A stretch of DNA of 51,814 nucleotides from Candidatus Iainarchaeum sp. (GTDB taxonomy: Archaea; Iainarchaeota; Iainarchaeia; JAGGVJ01), in contig JAGGVJ010000015.1 of the NCBI GenBank assembly GCA_021158055.1, positions 1 to 51,814 of the forward strand. The letters run 5' to 3'. The position numbers were made by a program, and so were the translations under genes. This document shows, in pieces, positions 41,910 through 50,329 of this stretch (position 1 is the stretch's first letter; the number at the start of each line of letters is the position of its first letter). Under the pieces are notes generated by a model. It saw nothing but the letters and a program-made list of their open reading frames with translations. It was not told the origin of the DNA and did not search any database.

Positions 41910-41986
41910 CAGGTCTGCACTTGAGGGTGTTGAAATCTTGAGGGCGTTGAAATTGCGTGATTGCAGTGAAATGATTTGGTGAAAAA

Positions 41987-42463
41987 ATGCTTTTTGGAAT
42001 TGTTGACAGTGCAGATATTTTGATTGACTTTGCCCCTGCTATTGAACAAAAGCTCAGGGAAGAAGTGATTAATTTTCAGTTTGTCCGCAGGACTGCCATA
42101 AACAAGCTTGGTCTTCCGGCAGCAGTTAAAGAAGTGTTGTCGCAGGAAGTGGACGCGGTAATAGTTATGGCCACCGTGACTGAAGAAGAGTCAAAGAAAA
42201 GCTCTTTCAAGTCAGTTATTGATGCGATCATATCAATTGAGCTTGAGTGCGAAAAAGACATTTTCAAGGTTTTTGTTTTTTCTGACGAGTTAAGATCCGA
42301 TGTGTCTTTTGAAGAAAAGAAAAAAGAGGTTGCAGAAACCTGGAGCAGGCTTATCCTTGACAAGTTGTTTAACCCGGACAAACTCGCTGAAAAAAAAGGC
42401 AGCATGGAAGCCGAGTCAGATGTTGAAATCAAGTTCGGGGATTTGCTTTCACCGGATAAGTGA
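41987..42463 (+). CDS. archaeal riboflavin synthase / lumazine synthase-like protein
   Basis: A 158-residue protein. GIVDSADILIDFAP, then VRRTAINKLGLPAAVKEVLSQEVDAVIVMATV, and KLFNPDKLAEKKG follow the order of the archaeal riboflavin synthase (RibC), which shares the lumazine-synthase fold. The catalytic neighbourhood is less conserved than in true RibC, so it may be a divergent paralogue. GGTG stands five bases before the ATG (GGTGAAAAAATG). No other rib gene is in the window. Confidence 0.5.
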   Translation: MLFGIVDSADILIDFAPAIEQKLREEVINFQFVRRTAINKLGLPAAVKEVLSQEVDAVIVMATVTEEESKKSSFKSVIDAIISIELECEKDIFKVFVFSDELRSDVSFEEKKKEVAETWSRLILDKLFNPDKLAEKKGSMEAESDVEIKFGDLLSPDK

Positions 42464-42514
42464 CGTGGTTTTTGCTTAAGCCGTTGTCGAGATTATTGTT
42501 GAGATTATATACGA

Positions 42515-43459
42515 TTATATCTGTTTCACAAATTTGCCTGCGTTTAACGCGGCCACTGCCCCGTCTGCTGTTGATGTTGCAATCTGCTTGGTTTTTCCTC
42601 TTATGTCTCCGGCTGCAAAAATGCCTTTCACGTTTGTTTCCATGGATTCGTCTGTCAAAATGTGCCCTGTTTCGTCGAGTTTTACTCCTGTCCCTTCAAG
42701 CATTTCGTTTGAAGGCACTGTTCCGACGTAAATGAAAACGCCGTTTACTTCAATTGTTTTTGTCTCGTTTGTTTTCACGTTTTCAACAACAATCGAGTTG
42801 ACAAGCCCTTCTCCTTTCACTTCTTTAAGGACAGAGTCCCATATGACAGTTATTTTCGGGTTTTGCACGGCTTTTTCTGCCAAAATTTTTTCTGCGCGAA
42901 GTTCGTCTCTCCTGTGGACAATGTATACTTTTGAACTTGTGCCTGCAAGAAATATGGCTTCTGTTATTGCCGCGTTGCCTCCTCCGATGACTGCAACTGC
43001 CTTGTCTTTGAAGAACGCGCCGTCGCACACTGCGCAATATGAGATTCCTCTTCCGAAAAATTCTTTTCCCCCTTTTACATTGAGTTTCCGGCTTTTTGCC
43101 CCGGACGCGATTATGACTGCCTTGCATGTGATTTTGCTTCCGTCGGACAATACAAGGGTTTTTTCATCTGAGCCGTTTTCTATTGTTACCACGGTTTTTT
43201 CAGTGATTTTCACTCCGAATGATTCTGCCTGTGTTTTCATTTTTTCAGCCAGTTCCATTCCGCTCACGGGTCCGGGAACCCCGGGGTAGTTTTCGATGTG
43301 GGGGGTGAGTGCCATTTGCCCGCCTGTGACCGCGCCTTCAAATATGGCTGTTTCAAAGCCCAGTCTTGCAGAGTAAATGCCTGCGGTCATCCCGGCAGGT
43401 CCCGCGCCGATTATTGCAATGTCGCATTTTGTCTGGTTTTCGTTTTTTATGTTTTCCAT
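42515..43459 (-). CDS. trxB: thioredoxin reductase
   Basis: A 314-residue FAD/NADPH disulfide reductase. The FAD-binding GAGPAG is at the N-terminus, the redox CAVC is in ISYCAVCDGAFF in the middle, the NADPH-binding GGGNAA follows, and the terminal FAD motif is IFAAGDIRG. It keeps thioredoxin reduced. ATG 43459 is preferred over GTG 43468 because AAGTG stands just upstream. Standard length. Confidence 0.95.
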   Translation of the reverse strand: MENIKNENQTKCDIAIIGAGPAGMTAGIYSARLGFETAIFEGAVTGGQMALTPHIENYPGVPGPVSGMELAEKMKTQAESFGVKITEKTVVTIENGSDEKTLVLSDGSKITCKAVIIASGAKSRKLNVKGGKEFFGRGISYCAVCDGAFFKDKAVAVIGGGNAAITEAIFLAGTSSKVYIVHRRDELRAEKILAEKAVQNPKITVIWDSVLKEVKGEGLVNSIVVENVKTNETKTIEVNGVFIYVGTVPSNEMLEGTGVKLDETGHILTDESMETNVKGIFAAGDIRGKTKQIATSTADGAVAALNAGKFVKQI

Positions 43460-43559
43460 GTGAATCACTTTGTGTTTTTATTAGATTTGTATATGATTAA
43501 TTGATTTAAACATATTAAGTAATTAAGTAGTTTAATTATTTTTTTATATGTAAGAAGAA

Positions 43560-44609
43560 GTGTGTCTGGAAGTGTGTTGCGTGGATGTTTTTGATTCCGG
43601 GGGAATAAATGTTGGTGTCGGCCGGAAAAATATTCTTTTTGACCCCCATAGGAAAAACAAGGGCAGTGATTTTGTTTTTGTCTCTCACGGCCACCTTGAC
43701 CACGCGAACGTGAATTCAGAGGGAAAGTATCTGATGAGCGCGGAGACGGCGCAAGTTGTAAAAGCACGCCTTGGAAAAGAACCGGGTTCGGTTCAGCTTG
43801 TTGACACAAGCACAAGATTAAAAGTTGATGATTCTACAACAATGCGTTTTTTTGACGCGGGGCACATTCTTGGATCTTTCCAGGCCATGGTTGAAAACTC
43901 GACTTCTGTTCTTTACACCGGTGATTTCAAGCTGCAGGAAAGTGTGCTTTTTGGCCGCGCGGAGACCCCGAGCGCAGACGTGCTGGTGATGGAAACCACT
44001 TTTGCCACCCCTGGCTGCAGTTTTCCTGACAGGAACGAGGTTTATTCTGAAATGGAGTCGTGGATAAAGACAAACCTCGCCCATGACAGAAACGTTATTC
44101 TTGGAGGTTATGCGCTTGGGAAAAGCCAGGAGCTCACAAGGATTGCAAGCGATTGCCTGGGCGGGGACGCGGTTGTAGTGCACCCACAGGTTGCAGGGCT
44201 GAACAGGATTTATGAGGATTTCGGAGTCAAGCTCGGGAATTTCATTGACTCGTCAGGTCCGGAGGCGAGAAAGTATTGCAAAAGCGGTCCGTTTGTCGGA
44301 GTTGTCCCGTCAACCATTCTCGGGAAAGGCCTGAAGCAGGGCATCCGGATTGACACGAAAAGAAAAACAGTTGCGGCAGTTGCTTCCGGTTGGGCGCGTT
44401 TTTCGAATTATCTGAAGAGGTTTGGTGCAGAGCGCGGCTTTGTGTTAAGCGACCACTGTGATTTCAATCAGTTGCTTGAGTTTGTGGAAGAAGTGAACCC
44501 GAGAAAGGTTTTTACGCATCACGGAAACAGCGCGGTGTTTGCAAAAGAAATCCGGCAAAGGTTTGGAATTGAGGCGTCGGAGATTCCGAAAAAGGTTTTG
44601 GGTTCTTAA
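43560..44609 (+). CDS. metallo-beta-lactamase-fold nuclease, beta-CASP-like (COG1236)
   Basis: A 349-residue hydrolase. Metal-binding motifs are SHGHLDHAN (HxHxDH), then AGHILGSF (His) and TGDF (Asp) in order, and a late HHGNS. The region NVILGGYALGKSQELTRI and LSDHCDFNQLLEFV matches the short archaeal RNA-processing nucleases of the CPSF/Ysh1 group (COG1236), which act on RNA ends. The start is uncertain: a GTG at the ORF-track start lies about 25 bases after a TATA-like box, so a leaderless transcript is possible. Confidence 0.75.
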   Translation: MCLEVCCVDVFDSGGINVGVGRKNILFDPHRKNKGSDFVFVSHGHLDHANVNSEGKYLMSAETAQVVKARLGKEPGSVQLVDTSTRLKVDDSTTMRFFDAGHILGSFQAMVENSTSVLYTGDFKLQESVLFGRAETPSADVLVMETTFATPGCSFPDRNEVYSEMESWIKTNLAHDRNVILGGYALGKSQELTRIASDCLGGDAVVVHPQVAGLNRIYEDFGVKLGNFIDSSGPEARKYCKSGPFVGVVPSTILGKGLKQGIRIDTKRKTVAAVASGWARFSNYLKRFGAERGFVLSDHCDFNQLLEFVEEVNPRKVFTHHGNSAVFAKEIRQRFGIEASEIPKKVLGS

Positions 44610-44666
44610 ATGAACAAGTTAAATAAACAAAGTTAAATGAAGAAAAAAGCAGTTTGCAAAAAGTTT

Positions 44667-46028
44667 TTATTTTTCAAGTCCTTTTTTGACTGCTTCGATG
44701 CATTGCTTTGGCTCAAGCCGCCCTTTGGTTTTTGCCATCACTTTCCCGACAAGGAAGTTAAGCGACTCGGTTTTTCCCGCGCGGTAGTCTTCGGCTGCTT
44801 TTTTGTTTTCAAGCATGACTTCTTTTGCTATTGAGTCGACGTCAAACCCTGCTTTTCCCCCGTGTTCTTCAAGGATTGCTTTTGCCGAAACCTGTTCGTC
44901 AAGCATTTTTCTCAGTATGTCGACTCCCGTGTGCTTTGTAATGCTGCGTTTTTCAAGCGCAGTCAAAAGCTTGGTTATTTCTTTGGTTGAAAGTTTGCTT
45001 TCAATGAATGTTTTTGTCCTGAAGTTGAGTTCGCGTTTCAGGTGGTTCACAAACCATTTTGAGGCAAATTTAGCGTTTACCTTGCCTGCGACTTTTTCAA
45101 ATGCGTCTGCAAGGTCGCGTTCGCTTGCGATCGTGTCTGCTTCAAGTTTGGGGATCCTGTATTCTTCCTTCAGTCTTTTTGCTTTGGTTGTCGGGGTTTC
45201 CGGAAGGTCTTGTTTTAGTTTTTCAACAGATTCAGCTGATATTTCAAGCGGGGGGATGTCCGGATCCGGCAAGAACCGGTAGTCATCTCCGGTTTCTTTT
45301 TCCCGGAGAAACGTGGTTATCATTTGGGTGTCTTCAAAGTGCCTTGTTTCCATTTTTTTTATGGGGGTCCCTTGTCTTGCAAGGTTTTTTTGCCGTATTT
45401 CCTCAAAGCACAGTGCTTTTAAGACTCCTTTGATTGAATTTATGTTTTTGACTTCCACTCTTTCGTTTCCGTCAGTTGAAATGTTTGCGTCGACCTTGAA
45501 GAGCCCTCCTTCCGGTTTTGCCGCGTCAAGGTATTCGATGACTGTTTTCATTTTCTTGAGGAAGTCCCGCGCTTCTTTAGGTGTTTTCATGTCGGGTTCT
45601 GTGACTATTTCTATGAGGGGTATTCCGCTTCTGTTGTAGTCGACTTCCCCTGTCCGGAGTTCGTAGCGCCCCGGGTCTTCTTCAAAGTGAACTTCGCGTA
45701 TCCTGACTCCGTAAAGCTCTCCTTCAACCGCGAATGGGCGGGAGGTTCTCTGATAGTTTGCGGGAAGGTCAGGGTAAAAGTAGTGTTTTCTTTCCACAAA
45801 AAGTTCTTTTCCGGTGTTTATTTTGCACCCCAGGAGCAAAGCGGTTTTCAGTGCAAGTTCAAGTGCGCGCTCGTTTATTCCCATCGGTTTTGATCCTGGT
45901 TGCGCTGTGCAGATCGGGCAGATGAGCGTGTTTGGTTTCGCGTCAAGGAAGTTTGTGTTGCATTCGCAGAACATTTTTGTGTTTGTCTTTAGCTGAACGT
46001 GGATTTCAAGACCTATTTTTGTGGCCAT
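44667..46028 (-). CDS. gatB: Asp/Glu-tRNA amidotransferase subunit B
   Basis: A 453-residue GatB. The family N-terminus is IGLEIHVQLKT, the zinc site has CECN and CPIC, and GRYELRTGEVDYNRSGIPLIEIV is the kinase/ATP core. The C-terminal YqeY-like tail binds tRNA. With GatC and GatA it converts Asp-tRNA-Asn or Glu-tRNA-Gln to the amide. It overlaps the end of gatA by 16 bases; GGGGTGAAATCAA precedes its ATG. Confidence 0.96.
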   Translation of the reverse strand: MATKIGLEIHVQLKTNTKMFCECNTNFLDAKPNTLICPICTAQPGSKPMGINERALELALKTALLLGCKINTGKELFVERKHYFYPDLPANYQRTSRPFAVEGELYGVRIREVHFEEDPGRYELRTGEVDYNRSGIPLIEIVTEPDMKTPKEARDFLKKMKTVIEYLDAAKPEGGLFKVDANISTDGNERVEVKNINSIKGVLKALCFEEIRQKNLARQGTPIKKMETRHFEDTQMITTFLREKETGDDYRFLPDPDIPPLEISAESVEKLKQDLPETPTTKAKRLKEEYRIPKLEADTIASERDLADAFEKVAGKVNAKFASKWFVNHLKRELNFRTKTFIESKLSTKEITKLLTALEKRSITKHTGVDILRKMLDEQVSAKAILEEHGGKAGFDVDSIAKEVMLENKKAAEDYRAGKTESLNFLVGKVMAKTKGRLEPKQCIEAVKKGLEK

Positions 46029-47443
46029 TTGATTTCACCCCGCTTCAGTTCAAGAGTCTGCATTGCCTGCAAGACTTCAAGGTCTTTGTTTTGCCCGCCG
46101 GCTATCTGCACGCCCACCGGAAGGCCGTGAGAGAAACCGAACGGAACCACTCCGGCTGGTATTCCTGACAGGTTTGCAAAGCTGACAAGCGTGTCTGCAA
46201 GGTACATTGCAAGCGGGTCGTCTATCTTTTCTTTGATTTCAAACGCAGTGAACGGGGCGGCAGGGCTTACCATGAAGTCTGCTTTTGAGAATATTTTTTC
46301 GTATTTCTGCTTTATGATGTTTTTTGCCTGAAGCGCTTTTGAGTACCATTTTCCCTGGAATTCTTTCATGGAAATGAATGTCCCGAAAAGTATTCTTCGC
46401 TTGACTTCTTTTCCAAGCGACTGTTCCCTGTTGGCCGAGACTGTTTCGTTGAGTGTCGAGTCGGTTTCTGTCCTGAAACCGTATTTCAGCCCGTCGAATT
46501 TTTGCATTGCGCTTGCGAATTCCGCGTACATGTTCAGGTAGTATGTTGCAACGCAGAATTTTGTGTCAGGCACGCTTATTTCAATGCGGTCTGCGCCGCG
46601 GTCTTCCATTTCTTCCACTGCGTCGAGCACTATTTGCGAGACTGTTGTTTCGCTTCCTTCAAAGAACTCTTTTGGAACAGCGATTGTTTTTCCCTCAAAG
46701 GAAAAGTTGTCGAGTTTTGTTGTGAAGTCAAATTGTTTTTGTTTTGTGGAGACATTGTCTTTCGGGTCGTTGCCTGCCATTGACTCGAGAAGAATTGCCG
46801 CGCCGTAGACGTCTCTTGCCATCGGTCCCGGGGTTTCTATCCCCATTGTCATGTCTGACAGGCCGTACCTGCTTACAAGGCCGTAAGTGGGTTTGAATCC
46901 GACGACCCCGCAGAAAGTCGCGGGAGACCTGATGGAGCCCCCTGTGTCGCTGCCGATTGACAGGTCGCACAGCCCTGCTGCGAGCGCGGCCCCGGCTCCT
47001 GAAGAGCTTCCTCCGGGAACTCTTGAGTTGTTCCACGGGTTGAGGGTGGGGCCGAAAAAGCTTGTTTCTCCGCTTCCGCCGCAGGCAAATTCGTCCATGT
47101 TTGTTTTGCCGATGATAATTGCCTGTTCTTCAAGTACGCGTTCTGTAATTGTGGCGTTGTAGGGGGCAGTGTAGTTTTCAAGCATTTTTGAACCGCAGGT
47201 CATCCTGATGCCTTTGACTGCAATGTTGTCTTTTACCGAGACAAGCAGTCCTGCAAGTTTTCCTGCTTTTTGTTTTGAAATGTTTTCTTTGAGCTTTTTT
47301 GCTTTTTCAATGACTTGTTTTTCGTTTACCGTGATAAACGCGTTTATGTTTGAGTCGGTTATTTTTTGAAGAAACTTTTGGCTTTCTTCTTCGATGTCTA
47401 TTTCCTGGCTTTTTATTTTTTCAAGCTTTGTTTTTGTGTTCAT
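46013..47443 (-). CDS. gatA: Asp/Glu-tRNA amidotransferase subunit A
   Basis: A 476-residue amidase. The Lys of the Ser-cisSer-Lys triad is in VSVKDNI; GGSSSGAGAALAAG and GSDTGGSIRSPA hold the two Ser. It releases ammonia from glutamine and passes it to GatB. GGAGA precedes the ATG after gatC by about 35 bases. Operon order gatC-gatA-gatB. Confidence 0.96.
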   Translation of the reverse strand: MNTKTKLEKIKSQEIDIEEESQKFLQKITDSNINAFITVNEKQVIEKAKKLKENISKQKAGKLAGLLVSVKDNIAVKGIRMTCGSKMLENYTAPYNATITERVLEEQAIIIGKTNMDEFACGGSGETSFFGPTLNPWNNSRVPGGSSSGAGAALAAGLCDLSIGSDTGGSIRSPATFCGVVGFKPTYGLVSRYGLSDMTMGIETPGPMARDVYGAAILLESMAGNDPKDNVSTKQKQFDFTTKLDNFSFEGKTIAVPKEFFEGSETTVSQIVLDAVEEMEDRGADRIEISVPDTKFCVATYYLNMYAEFASAMQKFDGLKYGFRTETDSTLNETVSANREQSLGKEVKRRILFGTFISMKEFQGKWYSKALQAKNIIKQKYEKIFSKADFMVSPAAPFTAFEIKEKIDDPLAMYLADTLVSFANLSGIPAGVVPFGFSHGLPVGVQIAGGQNKDLEVLQAMQTLELKRGEIKWPQK

Positions 47444-47480
47444 CTAAACTGTCTCCGCCGGAATTTTTTCAGCTTTCAAT

Positions 47481-47768
47481 TCAGAGGTTTTTCGGAACTT
47501 TGAAGTAGTCTGCGCTTCGTTTCGGGGCAAGGTCCAGTATTGATTTTGCGCCTTCAAATGTTTTTGCTGTCCCGTCTTTCCGAAGCGGGTTCCTGTTCAG
47601 TGTGAGGTAAAGCGAAAGGTCTTTTGGCGCGTAGTCCTGGTTTATTTTTGAGAAAAAGGTAAACAGTTTTTCTGAGTCCAGTGAAAATTCCTTGAGTTCT
47701 CCTTGGCTTAGTTTCAGCCTGCAGACCTCTGATACTCTTTTGAGGGTTTTTTCGTCGATTTTGTTCAT
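47481..47768 (-). CDS. gatC: Asp/Glu-tRNA amidotransferase subunit C
   Basis: A 95-residue GatC, which holds GatA and GatB together. Sequence KTLKRVSEVCRLKLSQGELKEF and the terminal LAPKRSADYFKVPKNL are family features. ATG 47768 is chosen because GGTG stands five bases before it (GGTGAAAAAATG); the ORF-track start lies inside the tRNA gene. Confidence 0.93.
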   Translation of the reverse strand: MNKIDEKTLKRVSEVCRLKLSQGELKEFSLDSEKLFTFFSKINQDYAPKDLSLYLTLNRNPLRKDGTAKTFEGAKSILDLAPKRSADYFKVPKNL

Positions 47769-47824
47769 TTTTTCACCTGCATGAAATAATTGTTGATTGT
47801 CGTTTCGCGTGTAATTGTGCGGTT

Positions 47825-47900
47825 TGGTGGGCCCGGCCAGAATTGAACTGGCGATCTCCGCCATGTGAAGGCGGCATCATAGCCACTAGACCACGGGCCC
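47825..47900 (-). tRNA. tRNA-Val(CAC) with encoded CCA
   Basis: Acceptor CGGGCCC-type stem pairs perfectly on the minus strand (GGGCCCG/CGGGCCC), anticodon stem CCGCC/GGCGG around TTCACAT gives anticodon CAC, and T arm has GTTCAATT. The discriminator A is followed by CCA. Confidence 0.92.
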
Positions 47901-47909
47901 GTTATCGGT

Positions 47910-48254
47910 TTAGTGAATGTATGTTGACTGGTGTTTTTTGGACTTGTCTGATTTTTTTTCTTTGATTTCAGGTGCTTGATTCGGGTCATCCGGTATTTTT
48001 CCGAATTTTTCCTCATATTTTTCCATGTTTTCGTTGAGCATTTTTGTGAAATTTTTCATTATCTGTGGGTTCATTATGAGCCTTGAAAACACGTACATCC
48101 GGAATTCTGCCATTCCTGTCTGGTCGGGAAGCATTTGCCCGAGCTCTATAAGGAACTCGTGTTGACCATGGCTTGCTGTGAAGCTGTTTGGACTGAGGGC
48201 TATTTTTGCTGACCCTCCGATTTCTTTTACGGCTTTTTTTTTGTCTTCTTCCAT
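47910..48254 (-). CDS. DUF3467 protein
   Basis: A 114-residue protein of the DUF3467 family, function unknown. ANSFTASHGQHEFLIELGQ-type sequence (here SPNSFTASHGQHEFLIEL) and the helix RMYVFSRLIMNPQIMKNFTKMLNENMEKYEEKFG are typical. The C-terminus is charged and disordered. ATG 48254 is preceded by AAGTG; an ATG nine codons upstream is an alternative. It lies between two tRNA genes on the same strand. Confidence 0.75.
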   Translation of the reverse strand: MEEDKKKAVKEIGGSAKIALSPNSFTASHGQHEFLIELGQMLPDQTGMAEFRMYVFSRLIMNPQIMKNFTKMLNENMEKYEEKFGKIPDDPNQAPEIKEKKSDKSKKHQSTYIH

Positions 48255-48293
48255 TGTTTTCACTTTCTGTATTTTTTGCATTAAACGTTTTAG

Positions 48294-48366
48294 TAGCCCC
48301 GGAGAGATTCGAACTCCCGTCAACAGGTCCAGAACCTGTCATCCTTGGCCGCTAGACTACGGGGCT
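48294..48366 (-). tRNA. tRNA-Gln(CTG)
   Basis: Acceptor AGCCCCG/CGGGGCT, anticodon stem ACAGG/CCTGT around TTCTGGA (anticodon CTG), T arm with GTTCGAATC. Discriminator A; no encoded CCA. The intact cloverleaf needs no intron. Confidence 0.92.
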
Positions 48367-48490
48367 TTTAAAAACAGCTTGGTGTAAATATTGGTATATA
48401 ATTATGCATAAAACAGATTAATATTAGTATTAGTTGTATGTGACTGGATTTAAACTTTAACTTTTTTTGTTTGAAATGAGTCCTTTGCGG

Positions 48491-50329
48491 TTATCCGTTA
48501 AGGTTCACATTGTATTTCCAGTTGCATTTTTCAACAGTGTCGATTGTGAGGCATGCTTTTATGTCGTATGTTCCGGGTTCTACCGGAAGGAATGCGTGTC
48601 CGTCGCTGTCGGTTTCCACTGTTTGTATGAGTTGCCCGTTCTGGTAGGCGTAGACTGTTGCGGGCGGGTTGGTTGGTTTTCCAAGGCATTCGGTTACGTA
48701 GATGCTGTAGCCCCCTGTGAATTCCTGGATTGTGTCAAGGGTTATTGTCAGGGCCGGGTTTTCGTTGGTTGGCGGTGCGCTGATCCCCATTATTAATGCT
48801 CTTGAGTTCCCGTGCCTGTCTACTGCTCCGAGGTCAACGTATGCGCCGAAGGTTCCGTCTCCGTTTCCGGGCATGTAGTATGCGTGTTCTCCGTTGTAGT
48901 TTGTGAAGACGAGGTCCTGGTGGCCGTCATGGTCAAAGTCAAAGTTGTCTCCAGGGCAGTGGTGGTTGATGTCGAACGGCGTTCCGTTTGTCAAGAGTTG
49001 TGTTCTTGGCTGGAATGTTCCGTCCCCGTTTCCTTTGTGGAACCACATTCTTCCTCCGCCTCCCTCGCAGCTTACGATGTCCGGGTTGGTGTCTTCGTCA
49101 AAGTCTGCTGCTGTCGCCTGGTACGGGTCGTCTCCGATGTCTTCAATGTAGTGCGTGGTGAAGCTGCCTGTCCCGTCCCCGAGCATTACGTAAAGGTATC
49201 CGCTGTTGTATCTTGTTATTGCAAAGTCCATGTTTCCGTCTTTGTTGAAGTCAGCAGTGTCTTTCGCCCGCAGGTATGACCCGGGTCCGGGTATTGCAGT
49301 GTCTGTGAAGTTTCCTGTTCCGTCTCCCGTGAATAAGTGGAGGTTGTTGTCGTTTCCTGATGCGATGAAGTCGGCGTGTGTGTCGTTGTTGAAGTCTGCT
49401 GTTGCCATGTCCATTGCACCCCAGTCGGAGTTGATTGTTCCGATTTGAACCGGCGCGTCAAAAGTGTTGCCTGCGTTTTGCAGGTGGATTTTGATTGCTG
49501 TTGTTGAACCCAGGTCTTCGCCGCTTACAAAGTCCATTAATCCGTCTTCGTTGAAGTCATTTATTGCAAGCCCCCATCCTCTTGGCCCGAACCTTCCCAC
49601 GTATTCTGTTAAAAAAGTCCCGTCCCCATTGCTCTTGAACATGGTGATGTCTCCCTGGTCGTGGGTGGATATAAGGAAAAACTCGTTTGGACCTGTGATC
49701 AGGGGTATGGAGTAGCTTGGCTGTAGCATTTCCCCGTCTTCCAGGTCATCAAAGTATATCAAAAAATATTTTGTTGTGCCTGCGGAGATGTCACCTTCTA
49801 TCAGCCACTTGACATTGTGTGCAAATCTGCTTTTGTCGCTTGGGCTGGTGGTTGCGTCAGTTGCAATGTTTGGAGGGGTTTGGGGGGTGATGCTCATTGT
49901 ATATTCCATGCCAAGAACATAAAAATTGGTTTCCGCAATGTTTGAGGGGTTTCCTGTCGGGTCGAGGTGTGTTGTGGTTGGTGTTGATGTGGTGTTTAGT
50001 TTTATTGTGTGTTCTGCTCCGGTTTGGTAGTATGTGTTGTTTGCTTTTCCGCTTGGTGCGCTTGTTGGGTCGAGGTGTGTTGTGGTTGGTGTTGTGGTGT
50101 TTAGTTTTATTGTGTGTTCTGCTCCGGTTTGGTAGTATGTGTTTGTTGCCTGCCCGCTTGGGTTCCCTGTCGGGTCCAGCGGTGTTGAACCGGGGTCGGA
50201 CAGGTTTGTGATGCTTATTGAGTATTCGGATGACTCCACAGTGTAGTCTGCCAGTGCAAGGGGTGTGAGCAGGAATGCAAAGGCAATTGTCAGGATTGAA
50301 CTTATGTTGAAGAGCGTGGATTTTTTCAT
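48491..50329 (-). CDS. secreted FG-GAP/VCBS repeat protein
   Basis: A 612-residue exported protein. The signal peptide (residues 1-27) ends ALA-DY. Then come three copies of an approximately 35-residue repeat (HLDPTSAPSGKANNTYYQTG and relatives), a linker, a segment NVKWLIEGDISAGTTKYFLIYFDDLEDG that looks like the second half of a DUF2341-type module, and at least five FG-GAP/integrin-like repeats with calcium-loop motifs such as DFNEDGLMDF, DFNKDGNMDF and DFDHDGHQDL. A beta-sandwich closes the protein. It is probably an adhesin or surface-polymer-binding protein. The start ATG overlaps the upstream stop (ATGA). Confidence 0.85.
   Translation of the reverse strand: MKKSTLFNISSILTIAFAFLLTPLALADYTVESSEYSISITNLSDPGSTPLDPTGNPSGQATNTYYQTGAEHTIKLNTTTPTTTHLDPTSAPSGKANNTYYQTGAEHTIKLNTTSTPTTTHLDPTGNPSNIAETNFYVLGMEYTMSITPQTPPNIATDATTSPSDKSRFAHNVKWLIEGDISAGTTKYFLIYFDDLEDGEMLQPSYSIPLITGPNEFFLISTHDQGDITMFKSNGDGTFLTEYVGRFGPRGWGLAINDFNEDGLMDFVSGEDLGSTTAIKIHLQNAGNTFDAPVQIGTINSDWGAMDMATADFNNDTHADFIASGNDNNLHLFTGDGTGNFTDTAIPGPGSYLRAKDTADFNKDGNMDFAITRYNSGYLYVMLGDGTGSFTTHYIEDIGDDPYQATAADFDEDTNPDIVSCEGGGGRMWFHKGNGDGTFQPRTQLLTNGTPFDINHHCPGDNFDFDHDGHQDLVFTNYNGEHAYYMPGNGDGTFGAYVDLGAVDRHGNSRALIMGISAPPTNENPALTITLDTIQEFTGGYSIYVTECLGKPTNPPATVYAYQNGQLIQTVETDSDGHAFLPVEPGTYDIKACLTIDTVEKCNWKYNVNLNG
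49959..50145. repeat. direct repeats inside the FG-GAP gene
   Basis: Two near-identical copies of about 85 bases start with GGGTCGAGGTGTGTTGTGG at 49959 and at 50067. They encode the 35-residue repeats and differ by one codon and a few bases, showing recent duplication. Confidence 0.85.

Noticed and set aside
48812-49279. 155-codon plus-strand ORF rich in Val and Cys
   Set aside because: Shadow of the FG-GAP repeats on the other strand.
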